Assembly (NCBI GenBank): GCA_964502145.1
Contig: CAZCVI010000009.1
Coordinates: 62,001 to 126,000 of the forward strand
Source: CAZCVI01 sp964502145
Lineage (GTDB): Bacteria; Acidobacteriota; Aminicenantia; UBA2199
Length of the DNA stretch: 64,000 bases
Reading direction: 5' to 3'
A program made the translations under genes and the position numbers. How positions within the stretch are numbered: the stretch's first letter is position 1; the number at the start of each line of letters is the position of its first letter. Positions 51,901-60,432 of the stretch are shown here, piece after piece. The notes under the pieces were generated by a model. The model was given only the letters and a program-made list of their open reading frames with translations, made no database searches and was not told where the DNA came from.

Positions 51901-52507
51901 CACTACCCGTGTAACCCATGGTCCACGCATCATCGGCGCCGATTACTTTCACCGTGTTGCTCAACATGGTGCGACTTAAATTATCGTTGTTTGTGGGGGT
52001 AGTTTTGACCAATGGCTGCTTGAATAGTTGCGCGTCAGATAAATCATCGGCCAGTTTCACCGGTTTATCCTCGACGATTTCCAGCACATTGGGAAGGGTC
52101 GCTATAAATGACATGGCTTGGGGTGAGACATCCAAGGCCAAGTAAGGTAATGTTCGATAAGTATGGTTGATCCGGTAATCCAAACCGTTCAAACTATGCA
52201 GTACTGTAGAAGTCACTGCTTCGATGGCATTGGCCAACGCCAAGTCCGCATCAATTCCAGCCTGCGGAAATACAATGCCAGGTTCTATCGTCCCAAACTG
52301 GGTGGACGCTGCGGTTAATTGGTTTATACCCGGTACATCTAACTTAACGATCACTTTGGTATAACCTTGTGCCGCTACCGGTGTGTCCACGGCAGAAGAG
52401 ATGATGGGGATACATAAGATAGCCATGAATAATAACCACACAGAATAATGGCCGATTTTGTGCAGCACTTTTTTGTTTTTAACAGGCAAATTGCATCTGC
52501 TCCTCAA
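48998..52507 (-). CDS. Secreted subtilisin-like serine protease (S8) with C-terminal Ig-like module
   Basis: 1169 residues from a TTG preceded by GGAGG. Signal peptide ~20-40 with an extended N-region. An inhibitor-type propeptide (~48-150) precedes peptidase S8 with Asp210 (AILDTGI), His261 (DHGTHVAG) and Ser435 (GTSMATPH); oxyanion Asn is in ATGNNG. Two Ser/Thr-rich beta domains (TVTAPNGAESW; TSPNGGESWVTSS) and a BACON-like domain (LNFGARVDNTVTTAQTILID) follow. The end is the two-unit Ig-like module and the terminal LPIGSTLD/WQPGAGFLGKY domain shared with the LRR proteins at 1-8.6 kb. Predicted extracellular protein degradation; the shared C-terminus may be a secretion or anchoring tag. Confidence 0.92.
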   Translation of the reverse strand: MRSRCNLPVKNKKVLHKIGHYSVWLLFMAILCIPIISSAVDTPVAAQGYTKVIVKLDVPGINQLTAASTQFGTIEPGIVFPQAGIDADLALANAIEAVTSTVLHSLNGLDYRINHTYRTLPYLALDVSPQAMSFIATLPNVLEIVEDKPVKLADDLSDAQLFKQPLVKTTPTNNDNLSRTMLSNTVKVIGADDAWTMGYTGSGWYVAILDTGILRTHQFFTGKTIKEACFSALSDCPNGSTSMTGTGSAAHYESSYDGYDHGTHVAGIATGNYGSLTGVAKNSNIIAVQVFSRFGTEDCDGDLCVMSYNSDQVAGLEYIYTLRGSYSIGAVNMSLGGGSYSAYCDSAIQKAAIDNLKSANIATCIATGNNGYCGYVGSPSCISSAVAVGATTDSDSEASFNNWHRTLTELFAPGVSVYSSIGESNSSYKSWDGTSMATPHVTGAWALLRQAKSSASVTDIYNALRSTGKAVSSVCGTGTVPRIDVGAAITQLLGGSSSITVTAPNGAESWTINSSRNITWTSSGTVGNVKIQYSSNNGSSWSTVTSSTSNDGSFTWTVPNSASAQCKIKISEASDGSPSDASNAVFSIITSTTPTIAVTSPNGGESWVTSSAHNITWSTTNAVGNVKIEYSTNNGSNWTVIVASTPNDATHPWTLPATTSSTCLVRVSEASDSSPTDTSNAVFSIISSTPPKINLGRTQLNFGARVDNTVTTAQTILIDNSGAGTLTWTTVSDSSWLSVSPASGSQSGVLTVTANPTGLAAGSYSGKITVSASGASNTPRTISVDLTVSNWGVNTVPFGEFATPLDGSTGNGSIPVTGWALDDIEVVSVKIYNGPDYVGDAVFVEGSRPDVAAAYPTHPKSYKAGWGYMLLTYFLPGGGNGYYTLYAVATDAEGNQVSLGSKTINLTNNSAVKPFGALDTPAQGGTAAGSSFANWGWVLTPQPHSIATNGSKIDVWVDGVNLGHPTYNLYRSDIATLFPGYANSNGAVGVRTLNTTTYKNGIHTIQWTATDSGGDSDGIGSRYFTIQNIHGRSDTAVTQMNSHSGESTVERDMSLFPVDSVTPVRVSRGYRQDTELKPIAPDVDGVVTTEIKELERVEMHFAPVEGSVVSVTALSSLPIGSTLDSQRGIFYWQPGAGFLGKYRLEFIRESTHDTPQKVVVEIKITPKFK

Positions 52508-52574
52508 TTTTTCCTCCGATCTTTAGTATTTTATATTTCTGAAAGGAACTACACCTTTCAATTAATTCAAAAAA

Positions 52575-52603
52575 AGTTTAGCACATTTTCAAAGGAAATT
52601 CAA
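52575..52603 (-). promoter_or_regulatory. Possible sigma-70 promoter of the subtilase gene
   Basis: Minus strand TTGAAT (52598-52603), 17 bp, TAAACT (52575-52580), immediately after the palindromic repeat; leader about 65 bases. Confidence 0.4.
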
Positions 52604-52604
52604 C

Positions 52605-52743
52605 TGGGAAATTTAAGATGGATGCACAGCCAACTTCTTGAAATCGTTATGGACTATATGGACTATATGGACGAAATGGACGTTATGGACGAAATGGACG
52701 TTCTGGACAAAAGAGGCTATTCGTCCAGATCGTCCATACGGCT
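52605..52743. repeat. Palindromic repeat of 9-bp TGGACNNNN units, copy 4
   Basis: Flank with CTTGAAATCG as in copy 1, eight or so left-arm units (TGGACTATA, TGGACGAAA, TGGACGTTA) and a short right arm TCGTCCAGATCGTCCATA. It fills the gap between the metalloprotease stop and the subtilase promoter and may end the metalloprotease transcript. Confidence 0.8.
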
Positions 52744-55700
52744 TTAAAATTTAGGGACTATGTTTATTACTACACTCACTTTCTGCGGCTGACCATCGGC
52801 CCCCTGGCGGGCAAACATTAGGGTGTACTTACCTAAAAAGCCAGGGCCGGGCTGCCAGTAAAAGATGCCTTTATCTCTATCCACGGTAGAACCGACGGGC
52901 AAAGGAGAAATCGCCTCCACCGGACCCTGGCTCCGCAAACGTATTTCTACCCGTTCGTCCTCTTTGATCTCTAACGCGAAAACACCATCAGACGCAGGGA
53001 GAATCTCTTGGGGTTCAACATCCTCGCGGTAACCGCGTAACAGACCGATGGCAACGGTGGTATCTTTCTGCAATTCACGATGACTGGCACTGAAATCCAA
53101 CGTGGCGGAAGTTTCTGCGTGGCGGCTACTGGCATTATAAATCGAGAAATAGCGACTGCCGATTCCATCCGTATTACCAGCGGTGTCTTTGGCTGTCCAC
53201 TGGATAGTGTGAATGCCATTGGCATAGGTGGTGGTATTGAGGGTACGATACCCGACAGCACCATTACTGTTGGCATAACCGGGGAAAAGTGTCGCAATAT
53301 CAGAGCGATACAAATTATAAATGGGATGTCCGAGATTCACGCCATCTACCCAGACATCAATCGTGCTGCCATTGGTTGCAATCGAATTGGGCTGCGGGGT
53401 TAATACCCAGCCCCAGTTCAGAAAACTTGAACCTGAAGCCGAACCACCCTGTAGCGGCGTATCAATGGCGCCAAAAGGTTTGACTGCACTGCTGTTGGCC
53501 ACGGTAATAGTTTTGAAACCCAGGGAGAGTTGATGGCCCTCGGCATCGGTAGCAATGGCATATAAGGTATACTCACCATTCCCACCACCGGGTAAGAAAT
53601 TTGTCAAAAGCATGTACCCCCACCCGGCCTGGTAATTTTTAGGGAAACCAGGATAAGCGCCTTCCACATCGGGTCGAGCGCCTTCAACAAATACGGCATC
53701 GCCAATGTAAGCGGCTCCATTGTATATTTTCACGCTGACCACTTCAATATCATCCAATACCCAGCCGGTCACCGGAATGCTGCCCATGGCAATAGTGCCG
53801 TTTACCGGGGTGGAAAATTCACCGAAGGGCTGGGTTGTAGTTCCTGAATTAATCATGGTCAGGTTAACGGTGATGGTTTGCGGGGAATTGGTAGCCCCGT
53901 TCGCACTAACAGTGATAGTGCCGACATCCATCCCAGCGGAGAGGACAGTAGGAACAACGGAAACAGAAAGTATCCCGGACTGGGTCCCAGACGCGGGACT
54001 GACGTGCAACCAGGATGCATTGGAACTAGCGCTCCACGTCAATGTACCACCACCACTGTTGCCGATTAATACAGTTTGCGTGGAAGTTTTTGCGCCACCT
54101 GTATCCGCACCAAAATAAAGCTGGGTGCGGTCCAGTTTAATTTTAGATGGAGTTGGAGAGCTGGAAGAGATAGTGAAAACACTATTGGAACTATCAACGG
54201 GACTGCCATCGGAGGCTTCACTAACCCTTACTTTGCAAGTAGTAGACGTGGTGGAAGGCAGGGTCCAAGAATGGGAACCATCATTGGCGGTAGCTGCGAT
54301 TATTGGGGTCCAACTACTGCTGTTATTAATGGAGTATTCGATTTTTATATTGCCCACTGAGCCAGTAGTGCTCCAGGTAATGTTATGGGTAGAACTTGTG
54401 AGCCAATTTTCACCACCATTGGGAGAGGTCACGGTAATAGTTGGGGAAGAAGAAGTGGTGATGGTAAAAGCAGCATTGGAAGAATCAGTAGGACTGCTAT
54501 CGGCTGCTTCGCTGATCCGTACTTTACAAGTCGCGGAAGCAGCATTGGGGACAGTCCAGGAATAGGAACCGTCATTGCCTGTGGTATTGATTGCCGTGGT
54601 CCAATTACTGCCATTATTCGTGGTGTATTCAATTTTTACATCTCCCACGGTGCCGCTAGTACTCCAAGTAATGTATTGGGTGGAACCCACTGCCCAACTT
54701 TCACCACCATTGGGAGAGGTCACGGTGATAGTTGGAGTAGGAGTACTGCCCGATACCCTAAAATTAGCCACGGTGGAGGCGGTATTGTTTAAAGCCCGGC
54801 GATTATCTGCGGCCAAGGGGTCGGAATATAATACACCCATGGGTTGTCCCCCATAGGTTTTATCTGGGTTTGACCAATAATTCACACGGGTACAACCCGG
54901 AGTAGCGCAATTGTAAGCCATAATCGTGCGGAATGCTTTATCTGGGGCTTGGTAGCCATACGCATAAGAATAAGCGCCCTGACCACCCCCGGTATTGGCA
55001 CGGTCATGATGACAGCCCATGTTATGGCCCAACTCGTGGGCAAAAGAGTAATACCCCGTGGCACAGGTCAAAGATACCAGTGCAAATGCATCGGAGGCAA
55101 AAGAGGTGCTCACGGTAGTCATTAGGTACGCTAATCCGCAATAGCCGGTGTCATTGACCAGCAACACGACCTCGTCAGCAACGTAGGTATTACGCAAAGT
55201 ATGAACTTCATCCATATACCCGTCCGCTGTGCCTTGCAGTCTATCCAGAGTGGCGCTCCAGTTAAAACTGGTTTCGCTGTAATCGACTTCTGCCGAATGG
55301 ACCAGCCTGATCCGTTGGGAGACGCCGCTGTTGCTGTATCCCGCATTGGATTCGGTAACTGCCAGGGTGATCAAGGTTTGCATGGCGCTGGTGCCACCCG
55401 CCGCAGCACGGGCCGCTTGGTCATACACTACCAGCACGTCAATAGTGTCGCCACTGTCCGCCACCACGCCGTCTAGAACTGGCTCTTTTGTAACCATGGC
55501 CAAGGTTTGATGGTTGATTTTTTCCGTGTCTGTTAGCGCGCACGATGGAAATTTGGAGTGATCTATTTCGTGGATAGCATGAATACCATCGCTGATATAC
55601 CGGATCTCATAAAAGGCATCAGGCAAAGAAATATTTCCCGACATAATACCATCTTTATAGACCAGGATCACTTGGCCATAATTTATTCCGTCAATAGTTC

Positions 55701-56034
55701 CAATCCATGAGAAACGGCCCCCATCATCAATTTCCAAACGTTGGAGCATAGCCCGGTAATACACACCGCCGAATAAATTTAATTCCAAAGTATTGCCTAG
55801 ATCGGCTTTTTTATCAGTCTCGGCAGGTAATAAGTTGAAATCCACGGTTACAAAGCGGGTGCGTATAATAGTTGGCACCAGAAACCGTTGGGGATCACCC
55901 TGGAATATTGTATCCGCAAAAAGGTCCTGTGGTTCTTGCACTGCCAAGAGCGGTGTACTCATTCCTATTATCTGCAAGAATAACAGACCTATTAATACAG
56001 CTACCAGTACCTTTATCTTTGATATTTTTCTCAT
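52744..56034 (-). CDS. Secreted M12-type zinc metalloprotease with C-terminal Ig-like module
   Basis: 1096 residues. Signal peptide ~8-32. A propeptide (~35-190) is followed by a reprolysin-like catalytic domain with the extended zinc motif HELGHNMGCHHD at 333-344 and a downstream Met-turn candidate (TIMAYNCATPGC). Two Ser/Thr-rich beta domains (ITVTSPNGGESW; TVTSPNGGENWLT), a BACON-like domain (LYFGADTGGAKTSTQTVLIG), the two Ig-like units and the terminal LPVGSTVD/WQPGPGFLGKY domain follow, in the same order as in the subtilase. The two proteases thus differ mainly in the catalytic domain. GGAGG precedes the ATG. Predicted extracellular. Confidence 0.92.
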   Translation of the reverse strand: MRKISKIKVLVAVLIGLLFLQIIGMSTPLLAVQEPQDLFADTIFQGDPQRFLVPTIIRTRFVTVDFNLLPAETDKKADLGNTLELNLFGGVYYRAMLQRLEIDDGGRFSWIGTIDGINYGQVILVYKDGIMSGNISLPDAFYEIRYISDGIHAIHEIDHSKFPSCALTDTEKINHQTLAMVTKEPVLDGVVADSGDTIDVLVVYDQAARAAAGGTSAMQTLITLAVTESNAGYSNSGVSQRIRLVHSAEVDYSETSFNWSATLDRLQGTADGYMDEVHTLRNTYVADEVVLLVNDTGYCGLAYLMTTVSTSFASDAFALVSLTCATGYYSFAHELGHNMGCHHDRANTGGGQGAYSYAYGYQAPDKAFRTIMAYNCATPGCTRVNYWSNPDKTYGGQPMGVLYSDPLAADNRRALNNTASTVANFRVSGSTPTPTITVTSPNGGESWAVGSTQYITWSTSGTVGDVKIEYTTNNGSNWTTAINTTGNDGSYSWTVPNAASATCKVRISEAADSSPTDSSNAAFTITTSSSPTITVTSPNGGENWLTSSTHNITWSTTGSVGNIKIEYSINNSSSWTPIIAATANDGSHSWTLPSTTSTTCKVRVSEASDGSPVDSSNSVFTISSSSPTPSKIKLDRTQLYFGADTGGAKTSTQTVLIGNSGGGTLTWSASSNASWLHVSPASGTQSGILSVSVVPTVLSAGMDVGTITVSANGATNSPQTITVNLTMINSGTTTQPFGEFSTPVNGTIAMGSIPVTGWVLDDIEVVSVKIYNGAAYIGDAVFVEGARPDVEGAYPGFPKNYQAGWGYMLLTNFLPGGGNGEYTLYAIATDAEGHQLSLGFKTITVANSSAVKPFGAIDTPLQGGSASGSSFLNWGWVLTPQPNSIATNGSTIDVWVDGVNLGHPIYNLYRSDIATLFPGYANSNGAVGYRTLNTTTYANGIHTIQWTAKDTAGNTDGIGSRYFSIYNASSRHAETSATLDFSASHRELQKDTTVAIGLLRGYREDVEPQEILPASDGVFALEIKEDERVEIRLRSQGPVEAISPLPVGSTVDRDKGIFYWQPGPGFLGKYTLMFARQGADGQPQKVSVVINIVPKF

Positions 56035-56217
56035 TTGCTAAACCTCCAAAGTCCTTGCCGTTTATTATGTTCTGTTCTATTATTGCATAAGCATAACATT
56101 TTTTCAACCCAAATTATTCTTATTTACTATGAATAGAAGGGTGAAGCGGCGACTCCATGAAGACAATGGAGGCACAACACACATGAAAAAAAAATGACCC
56201 CGTTTTGGTTCTTTAAT

Positions 56218-57078
56218 TTATTGTTTTAGGGCGTCATTGATAGCGGCTCTGAATTTAGGGTTGGCTTTAAAGCCGAAACTTTCTGCTTTATCCAGATAAT
56301 CCAATGCTTTTTGGTATTGTGTGGACATGAAACAGAGGTTAGCCAGATTCCCCAGTGCGTTGCTGTGTTTTGGATCGGATTTGACAGCCAGCATGTATTG
56401 GTCGTAGGATTCTTGGAACTTATTCATTTTAAATAAGATATTGCCATGGATATAAAAATAATCTGCCGGGATTTCTGCCAACTGGGCGATAGGGGAATTC
56501 AAGCGATTATTAATTTGCGCGATACTTGCTTCGGAAGCGGAAATACCATTCTCCAGGTCAGAGCGAGCCTTATTGATACCTCCAGAACCTATAGTAGACA
56601 ATTTCTGTTTCATATCTATGATCTGCTGTTCCAAGCTTGATTTTTGTTCCCGCAATTGGTCCAAATATTCCTGGTAAGTAGATGCGCTCAACTTCGAAAA
56701 AATGATATGCGTTTTTTTGGCACTCTCGATGTACTCCAGTGCTTTGGTAAAATTTTTAAGCTCGTAAGCAATGCGACTCAAATAAAAATGCGCATAGGAA
56801 TAACCGGGGAAATTCTCCAGGCACTCCATCAACATCTTTTCTGCTTTATTCCAATCACCCTTGTTAAATAATTTTTCGCCTTTATAAAATTGCGTTTTTG
56901 CAATGCGAAATTTCGACAGGGCGTTTTGGTCCATCACTTGGGCATCCTGCCCAAAAACAAAACCTGACCAGCAGACGACCAATAAGACTATCAGGCCCAC
57001 CATCATCTTCAACCGATACATACTTGCTACTTCTCCAGAATGAGTGTCTCTTTTTTCTCTTTGAATTTTTTTTGTCAC
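56218..57078 (-). CDS. Exported TPR-repeat protein
   Basis: 286 residues from GTG 57078, preferred because GGAGG lies 5 bases upstream. A basic N-region and the membrane segment MVGLIVLLVVCWSGFVFGQ form a signal peptide. TPR units occur at ~60-130 (AEKMLMECLENFPGYSYAHFYL; ALEYIESAKK) and ~220-285 (YDQYMLAVKSDPKHSNAL; ALDYLDKAESFGF), separated by a coiled coil (REQKSSLEQQIIDMKQKL). A periplasmic scaffold is likely; partners are unknown. Confidence 0.8.
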   Translation of the reverse strand: MTKKIQREKRDTHSGEVASMYRLKMMVGLIVLLVVCWSGFVFGQDAQVMDQNALSKFRIAKTQFYKGEKLFNKGDWNKAEKMLMECLENFPGYSYAHFYLSRIAYELKNFTKALEYIESAKKTHIIFSKLSASTYQEYLDQLREQKSSLEQQIIDMKQKLSTIGSGGINKARSDLENGISASEASIAQINNRLNSPIAQLAEIPADYFYIHGNILFKMNKFQESYDQYMLAVKSDPKHSNALGNLANLCFMSTQYQKALDYLDKAESFGFKANPKFRAAINDALKQ

Positions 57079-57126
57079 GTTTACCTCCAAGGCAACATTG
57101 TTCTTTAAAATCTTGTTGCTATCCTC

Positions 57127-57155
57127 ATTATACACTATACGGATGTTATAAGCAA
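57127..57155 (-). promoter_or_regulatory. Sigma-70 promoter of the TPR gene
   Basis: Minus strand TTGCTT (57150-57155), 17 bp, TATAAT (57127-57132), 48 bp before the GTG start. Confidence 0.6.
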
Positions 57156-57393
57156 ATACGGATGAGTGTTTATTTTATAACAGAATTTAAATCACCTGAA
57201 GAAGAAAAGAACCGGGTTGAGCGATAAAACTGGACTACAGATTATGCAGATTACAGGCCTCACCGCAGAACAAATAAATCAGTGCATGAAAAAATGGCCC
57301 TCCATTCATAAAATTTTACCTTTGGAGTTTGCCTTTCAACCTGCAAGTTTAGGCCATTTGAGAGTTGTAGAACTTTATTGACAAATTTGCTCC

Positions 57394-58025
57394 TCAAAAC
57401 AATCTGTGGGTGAATTCTGGTTCGGGTAACTTCCCCAATGCATGATAACACAGTATTTCCGCAGCCGTATAGGTTCTAAATCCATAAGCTTTTCTGAATG
57501 TCAATTTCAGCTTGTTATTTAACCCTTCAACAGCCCCCGACGACAACTCTTTTTTTGCCTTAAACCAATTCAATATAAGCGGTTTATGCCTATGTATTTT
57601 TTTTGCATTATCTTAAATAGGTCCGATCTTTGAATACATGACTTTTTTCATCCAGCGATTGATAAACCATTCCGCCCAATAAGGAGAGACGTAATCCCAT
57701 AGACGTTGAAAGTCTTCTTTAAGAAGATAGCTCTTCACAGTTTTTAGGTTCTGCTTAAGGAGTTCGGCTAATTTCTGTTCCTGTGATTCCGATAGATTTT
57801 CCAGGTTCTTCAAAAAAATTCACTTGCACTTCCTCAGAACTGGTTGTTTGCCATCTTTCTTCATTTTTGTAATTTCCTGGTTCCTGACTTTATTAATGGC
57901 TTTGCTTATCTGAGCCATGATATAGAAACGGTCGAGAACATGAAGTGCGTTTCCTGCATTTTTTGCGATGACATTAATATATGCTTCCCCATATCACTGC
58001 AAATAAACTTCAGCTTCTTAATCCT
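57394..58025 (-). pseudogene. ISL3-family transposase, 3' half, inactivated
   Basis: Reading the minus strand gives KLKFICSDM, then after loss of one base in a TGG codon AYINVIAKNAGNALHVLDRF and YIMAQISKAINKVR. One frame then continues through a TGA at ~57833 and a TAA at 57613-57615 to HKPLILNWFKAKKELSSGAV, EGLNNKLKLTFRKAYGFRT and the stop 57394-57396. These are catalytic-core and C-terminal motifs of DDE transposases of ISL3. One frameshift, two nonsense codons and a missing 5' half make it dead. It is joined to an IS3 remnant. Confidence 0.8.
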
Positions 58026-58044
58026 CTCCTCTTGGAAGAAATTG

Positions 58045-58346
58045 AGATATCTTTATGTCCCATTTCAATCAAATTCATTTTGCGGCCTACATCGAAAGCC
58101 CAGGTTTTTTTTAGCCAATCCCGCTCAATCAAGATTTTCCTGGGTTTTTGCTTTGCTATTGCTACTATTGGATTCGGAAAATATCTCGCTGGCTTTTTCA
58201 AGAAAAATCTGTTTCCATTTGGTCAGTTGGGTCGGACGCACCCCGTGTTTGCTGGCTATTTCTGAAAGGGTCTGGGTGCCGCCAAGCATTTCCAGAACCA
58301 TTTTGGTCTTGAACTCTGCGCTATGTTTGCGTCTGCTTTTACTCAT
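58045..58346 (-). pseudogene. IS3-family transposase OrfA with a stub of OrfB
   Basis: ATG 58346 opens MSKSRRKHSAEFKTKMVLEM with a helix-turn-helix (LSEIASKHGVRPTQLTKWK), the HTH_Tnp_1 domain of IS3 OrfA. The frame stops at 58125. In the next frame ERDWLKKTWAFDVGRKMNLI and EMGHKDISIS resemble the end of OrfA and the start of OrfB. It then runs into the ISL3 remnant at ~58030-58045, so the OrfB catalytic region is missing. Confidence 0.78.
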
Positions 58347-58522
58347 GGATTACTCCTCAATACAATGCCCTAATTTTAAAACAAACAGAGCTGGTTGCCC
58401 ATCACCTTTTTTTATTTTAAGACCCCTTCCGATTCCACCATGATGGGGAGGGAAAAATGACCATAAACATGCAAAATCTATCGTTATTGAGGAGTCCTTA
58501 ACCATTGCACCGCCCCCTAATT

Positions 58523-58945
58523 TCAAAGGAGCCGGGAAACCGACACGCGGAGCCGTTGAATTATCAATTGATCGGTGCTGGGATAAATTACAAACCTTTT
58601 GCCCATACAAAATTCATAATCCTCCAACCACAACCCTGATATTCGAATCCTTGAAACATAGGTGTCCTTTCTGAATTTTGAGTTACTGGCCCGGAATAGC
58701 CAACCTACCCTATATAGCCTTGGATATGAATTCAATAATGATTTCATATCCGGCTCTGGGGGATATATGGTTGGAAATATTTTAATCTGCAAATCCGGGA
58801 AATCAAGCAATAGACGCCGCCAGATAATGGATATCTTATGAAAGGACAACTCTTCAAAATCGCCTTCTAACAGGGTTGTGCATGTCTCTAACAATAATAA
58901 CAACACTGCTCTCTTTAATTTTTCATTCAACTTCTTCGTGCTCAC
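58523..58945 (-). CDS. SymE-like toxin-domain protein
   Basis: 140 residues from GTG 58945, with AAGGAG 8 bases upstream. Residues ~95-130 (VSRIRISGLWLEDYEFCMGK then RFVIYPSTDQLIIQ) match the SymE toxin fold (PF08845), whose core is a swapped-hairpin AbrB-like domain with L-S-G-x-W-L-E. In E. coli SymE cleaves RNA or condenses nucleoids under SOS control. The first ~90 residues (KLKRAVLLLLLETCTTLLEG...) are extra and unrecognised. No antisense antitoxin RNA can be called. It lies next to IS remnants, suggesting transfer. Confidence 0.6.
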   Translation of the reverse strand: MSTKKLNEKLKRAVLLLLLETCTTLLEGDFEELSFHKISIIWRRLLLDFPDLQIKIFPTIYPPEPDMKSLLNSYPRLYRVGWLFRASNSKFRKDTYVSRIRISGLWLEDYEFCMGKRFVIYPSTDQLIIQRLRVSVSRLL

Positions 58946-59077
58946 TGTAAACTCCTTAAAATTTGACCCAAAAACAAGCTTAACATGTTGTCAAATTATA
59001 GGGGTCCATTATAATTCGTGGGCAAATCTTTTTTTCTTTATCACAAATTAAAAACTTTTTAAAAAAGTTATTTCTGG

Positions 59078-59083
59078 TATAAT
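59078..59083 (+). promoter_or_regulatory. Extended -10 promoter of the gene at 59101
   Basis: TATAAT preceded by TGG, the third occurrence of TGGTATAAT in the window, 17 bp before the chosen ATG; the leader would be only about ten bases. Confidence 0.45.
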
Positions 59084-59100
59084 GTATGAGAGGTGAAAAC

Positions 59101-60192
59101 ATGTCTACTAACAATTCGAACGATAAAAAACAAGGCCCTGGATACCAGGAGAAGTCCAATCGTATCAGTGTCTGGAGTGAGTTCATACGCTCATTCAGTA
59201 AATTTGTTTGGCTGATCGTGGCGATCATTGTACTGGTTACATTGGGGAAAATCTTTGTCTTTAAATCCGACAAAGGACTCCTGGAACATAAATTCGTCAA
59301 GAAACCGGTAGTACAGCGGGTGGATTGGAGCAAAGTCAATAAAACCATTGCCAAAACTATGACTGAAGCCAGGCTGAGCACGGAACAAATGGCTGCCAGC
59401 AAACTGGATCTATGGATTGCTGACAATATGAAACGGGTAGATGATGATTTCTTAGAATGGTATTTTGGATATTGGACCCAACAGAAACTTGGTTTAAAAA
59501 GTTTATTGGCGCAGGTATGGCACTGGGTTGACAGCGACAGTCCGACTGCGGCAGAGAAGTTGACCATGGAAGTACAGGAGGAGTTCACCAACCGCGTGAT
59601 ACGTCCGCAAATCGCGCAACTGGAGATTGAGCGTATTATCGGTGAGATTGTGGCTCACTACTCTGCTACTTTAAAAGATAAATTGAAAAATATCCCGGTG
59701 GAGTATAAAATCAGTCCTGCCGAATGGGACCGGTATATTGGCGATATTGCGTTAATAGTTAAGAATGTTGAAGCAAATCGCAGCACGCCGCTAACCTTAA
59801 AAGCCATGGTTGGTCTCACTGCGGGTGGTACTATAATGGTAGTCAGTACATTGCGGCCCATGATCACCAGGATTGGTGCCCGTATCTCTGCCCGTTTGGC
59901 CACAAAAACGGCGGCGCAAATGGCAGCGAAAACAGGGGGAAAAGTGGCGGCGAAAACAGGGGGAAAGTTCCTGGGTTCTATTATCGCCATCGGTATTATT
60001 ATATGGGATGTATGGGACCACTACTCGACCAAAGCGAAAGCACAACCAATTCTAAGACAAAATATCCATGATTATTTGCAAGAAGTGAAACAGTCGATCT
60101 TGCACGACCCGAGTTACGGTATTATGACTATTATTTACCAGATGGAACAGGGTATTTCAGTTGATGTGAAAACGCAAAATACAGGGACTTGA
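59101..60192 (+). CDS. Membrane protein with glycine-zipper-like segment, unknown
   Basis: 363 residues from ATG 59101 (GAGAGGTG upstream; the ATG at 59086 overlaps the promoter). One N-terminal helix (FSKFVWLIVAIIVLVTLGKI, ~30-50), a ~170-residue helical soluble part, then Ala/Gly-rich helices (AQMAAKTGGKVAAKTGGKFL, with a duplicated AAKTGGK) ending in a last transmembrane helix (SIIAIGIIIWDVWDHY). The small-residue zipper is typical of membrane-inserting or oligomerising helices. Family not recognised. It neighbours a toxin gene and ATPases, but a functional link is only a guess. Confidence 0.7.
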   Translation: MSTNNSNDKKQGPGYQEKSNRISVWSEFIRSFSKFVWLIVAIIVLVTLGKIFVFKSDKGLLEHKFVKKPVVQRVDWSKVNKTIAKTMTEARLSTEQMAASKLDLWIADNMKRVDDDFLEWYFGYWTQQKLGLKSLLAQVWHWVDSDSPTAAEKLTMEVQEEFTNRVIRPQIAQLEIERIIGEIVAHYSATLKDKLKNIPVEYKISPAEWDRYIGDIALIVKNVEANRSTPLTLKAMVGLTAGGTIMVVSTLRPMITRIGARISARLATKTAAQMAAKTGGKVAAKTGGKFLGSIIAIGIIIWDVWDHYSTKAKAQPILRQNIHDYLQEVKQSILHDPSYGIMTIIYQMEQGISVDVKTQNTGT

Positions 60193-60432
60193 TGGAAACG
60201 AACAGATGGACCAGTAATCGGCGGCCATTTCTGCTATTTTATGGGTGTCGCAAAAGAGGAAGATGAGTTTCTCTTCATGTTGCATGAGGTGGCGAAGGTT
60301 GCTGAAAATGGTCTTGGCTACGATTTCGGGCGAGTTTCTTGGAAGAAGAAGAAATGAGACGGGAATTAGCCACACCTATTCCCTCGAATTGAAATCAACG
60401 AATCCTGCCTGTCCCCTCTTTTTTCTATAATT

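Noticed and set aside
52448..52747. 99-codon ORF with repeated MD-x motifs
   Set aside because: It reads through palindrome copy 4 and the opposite strand of the subtilase start; no ribosome site and low-complexity protein.
57844..58443. 199-codon plus-strand ORF
   Set aside because: It is the opposite strand of the IS3/ISL3 remnants, which show recognisable transposase motifs on the minus strand.
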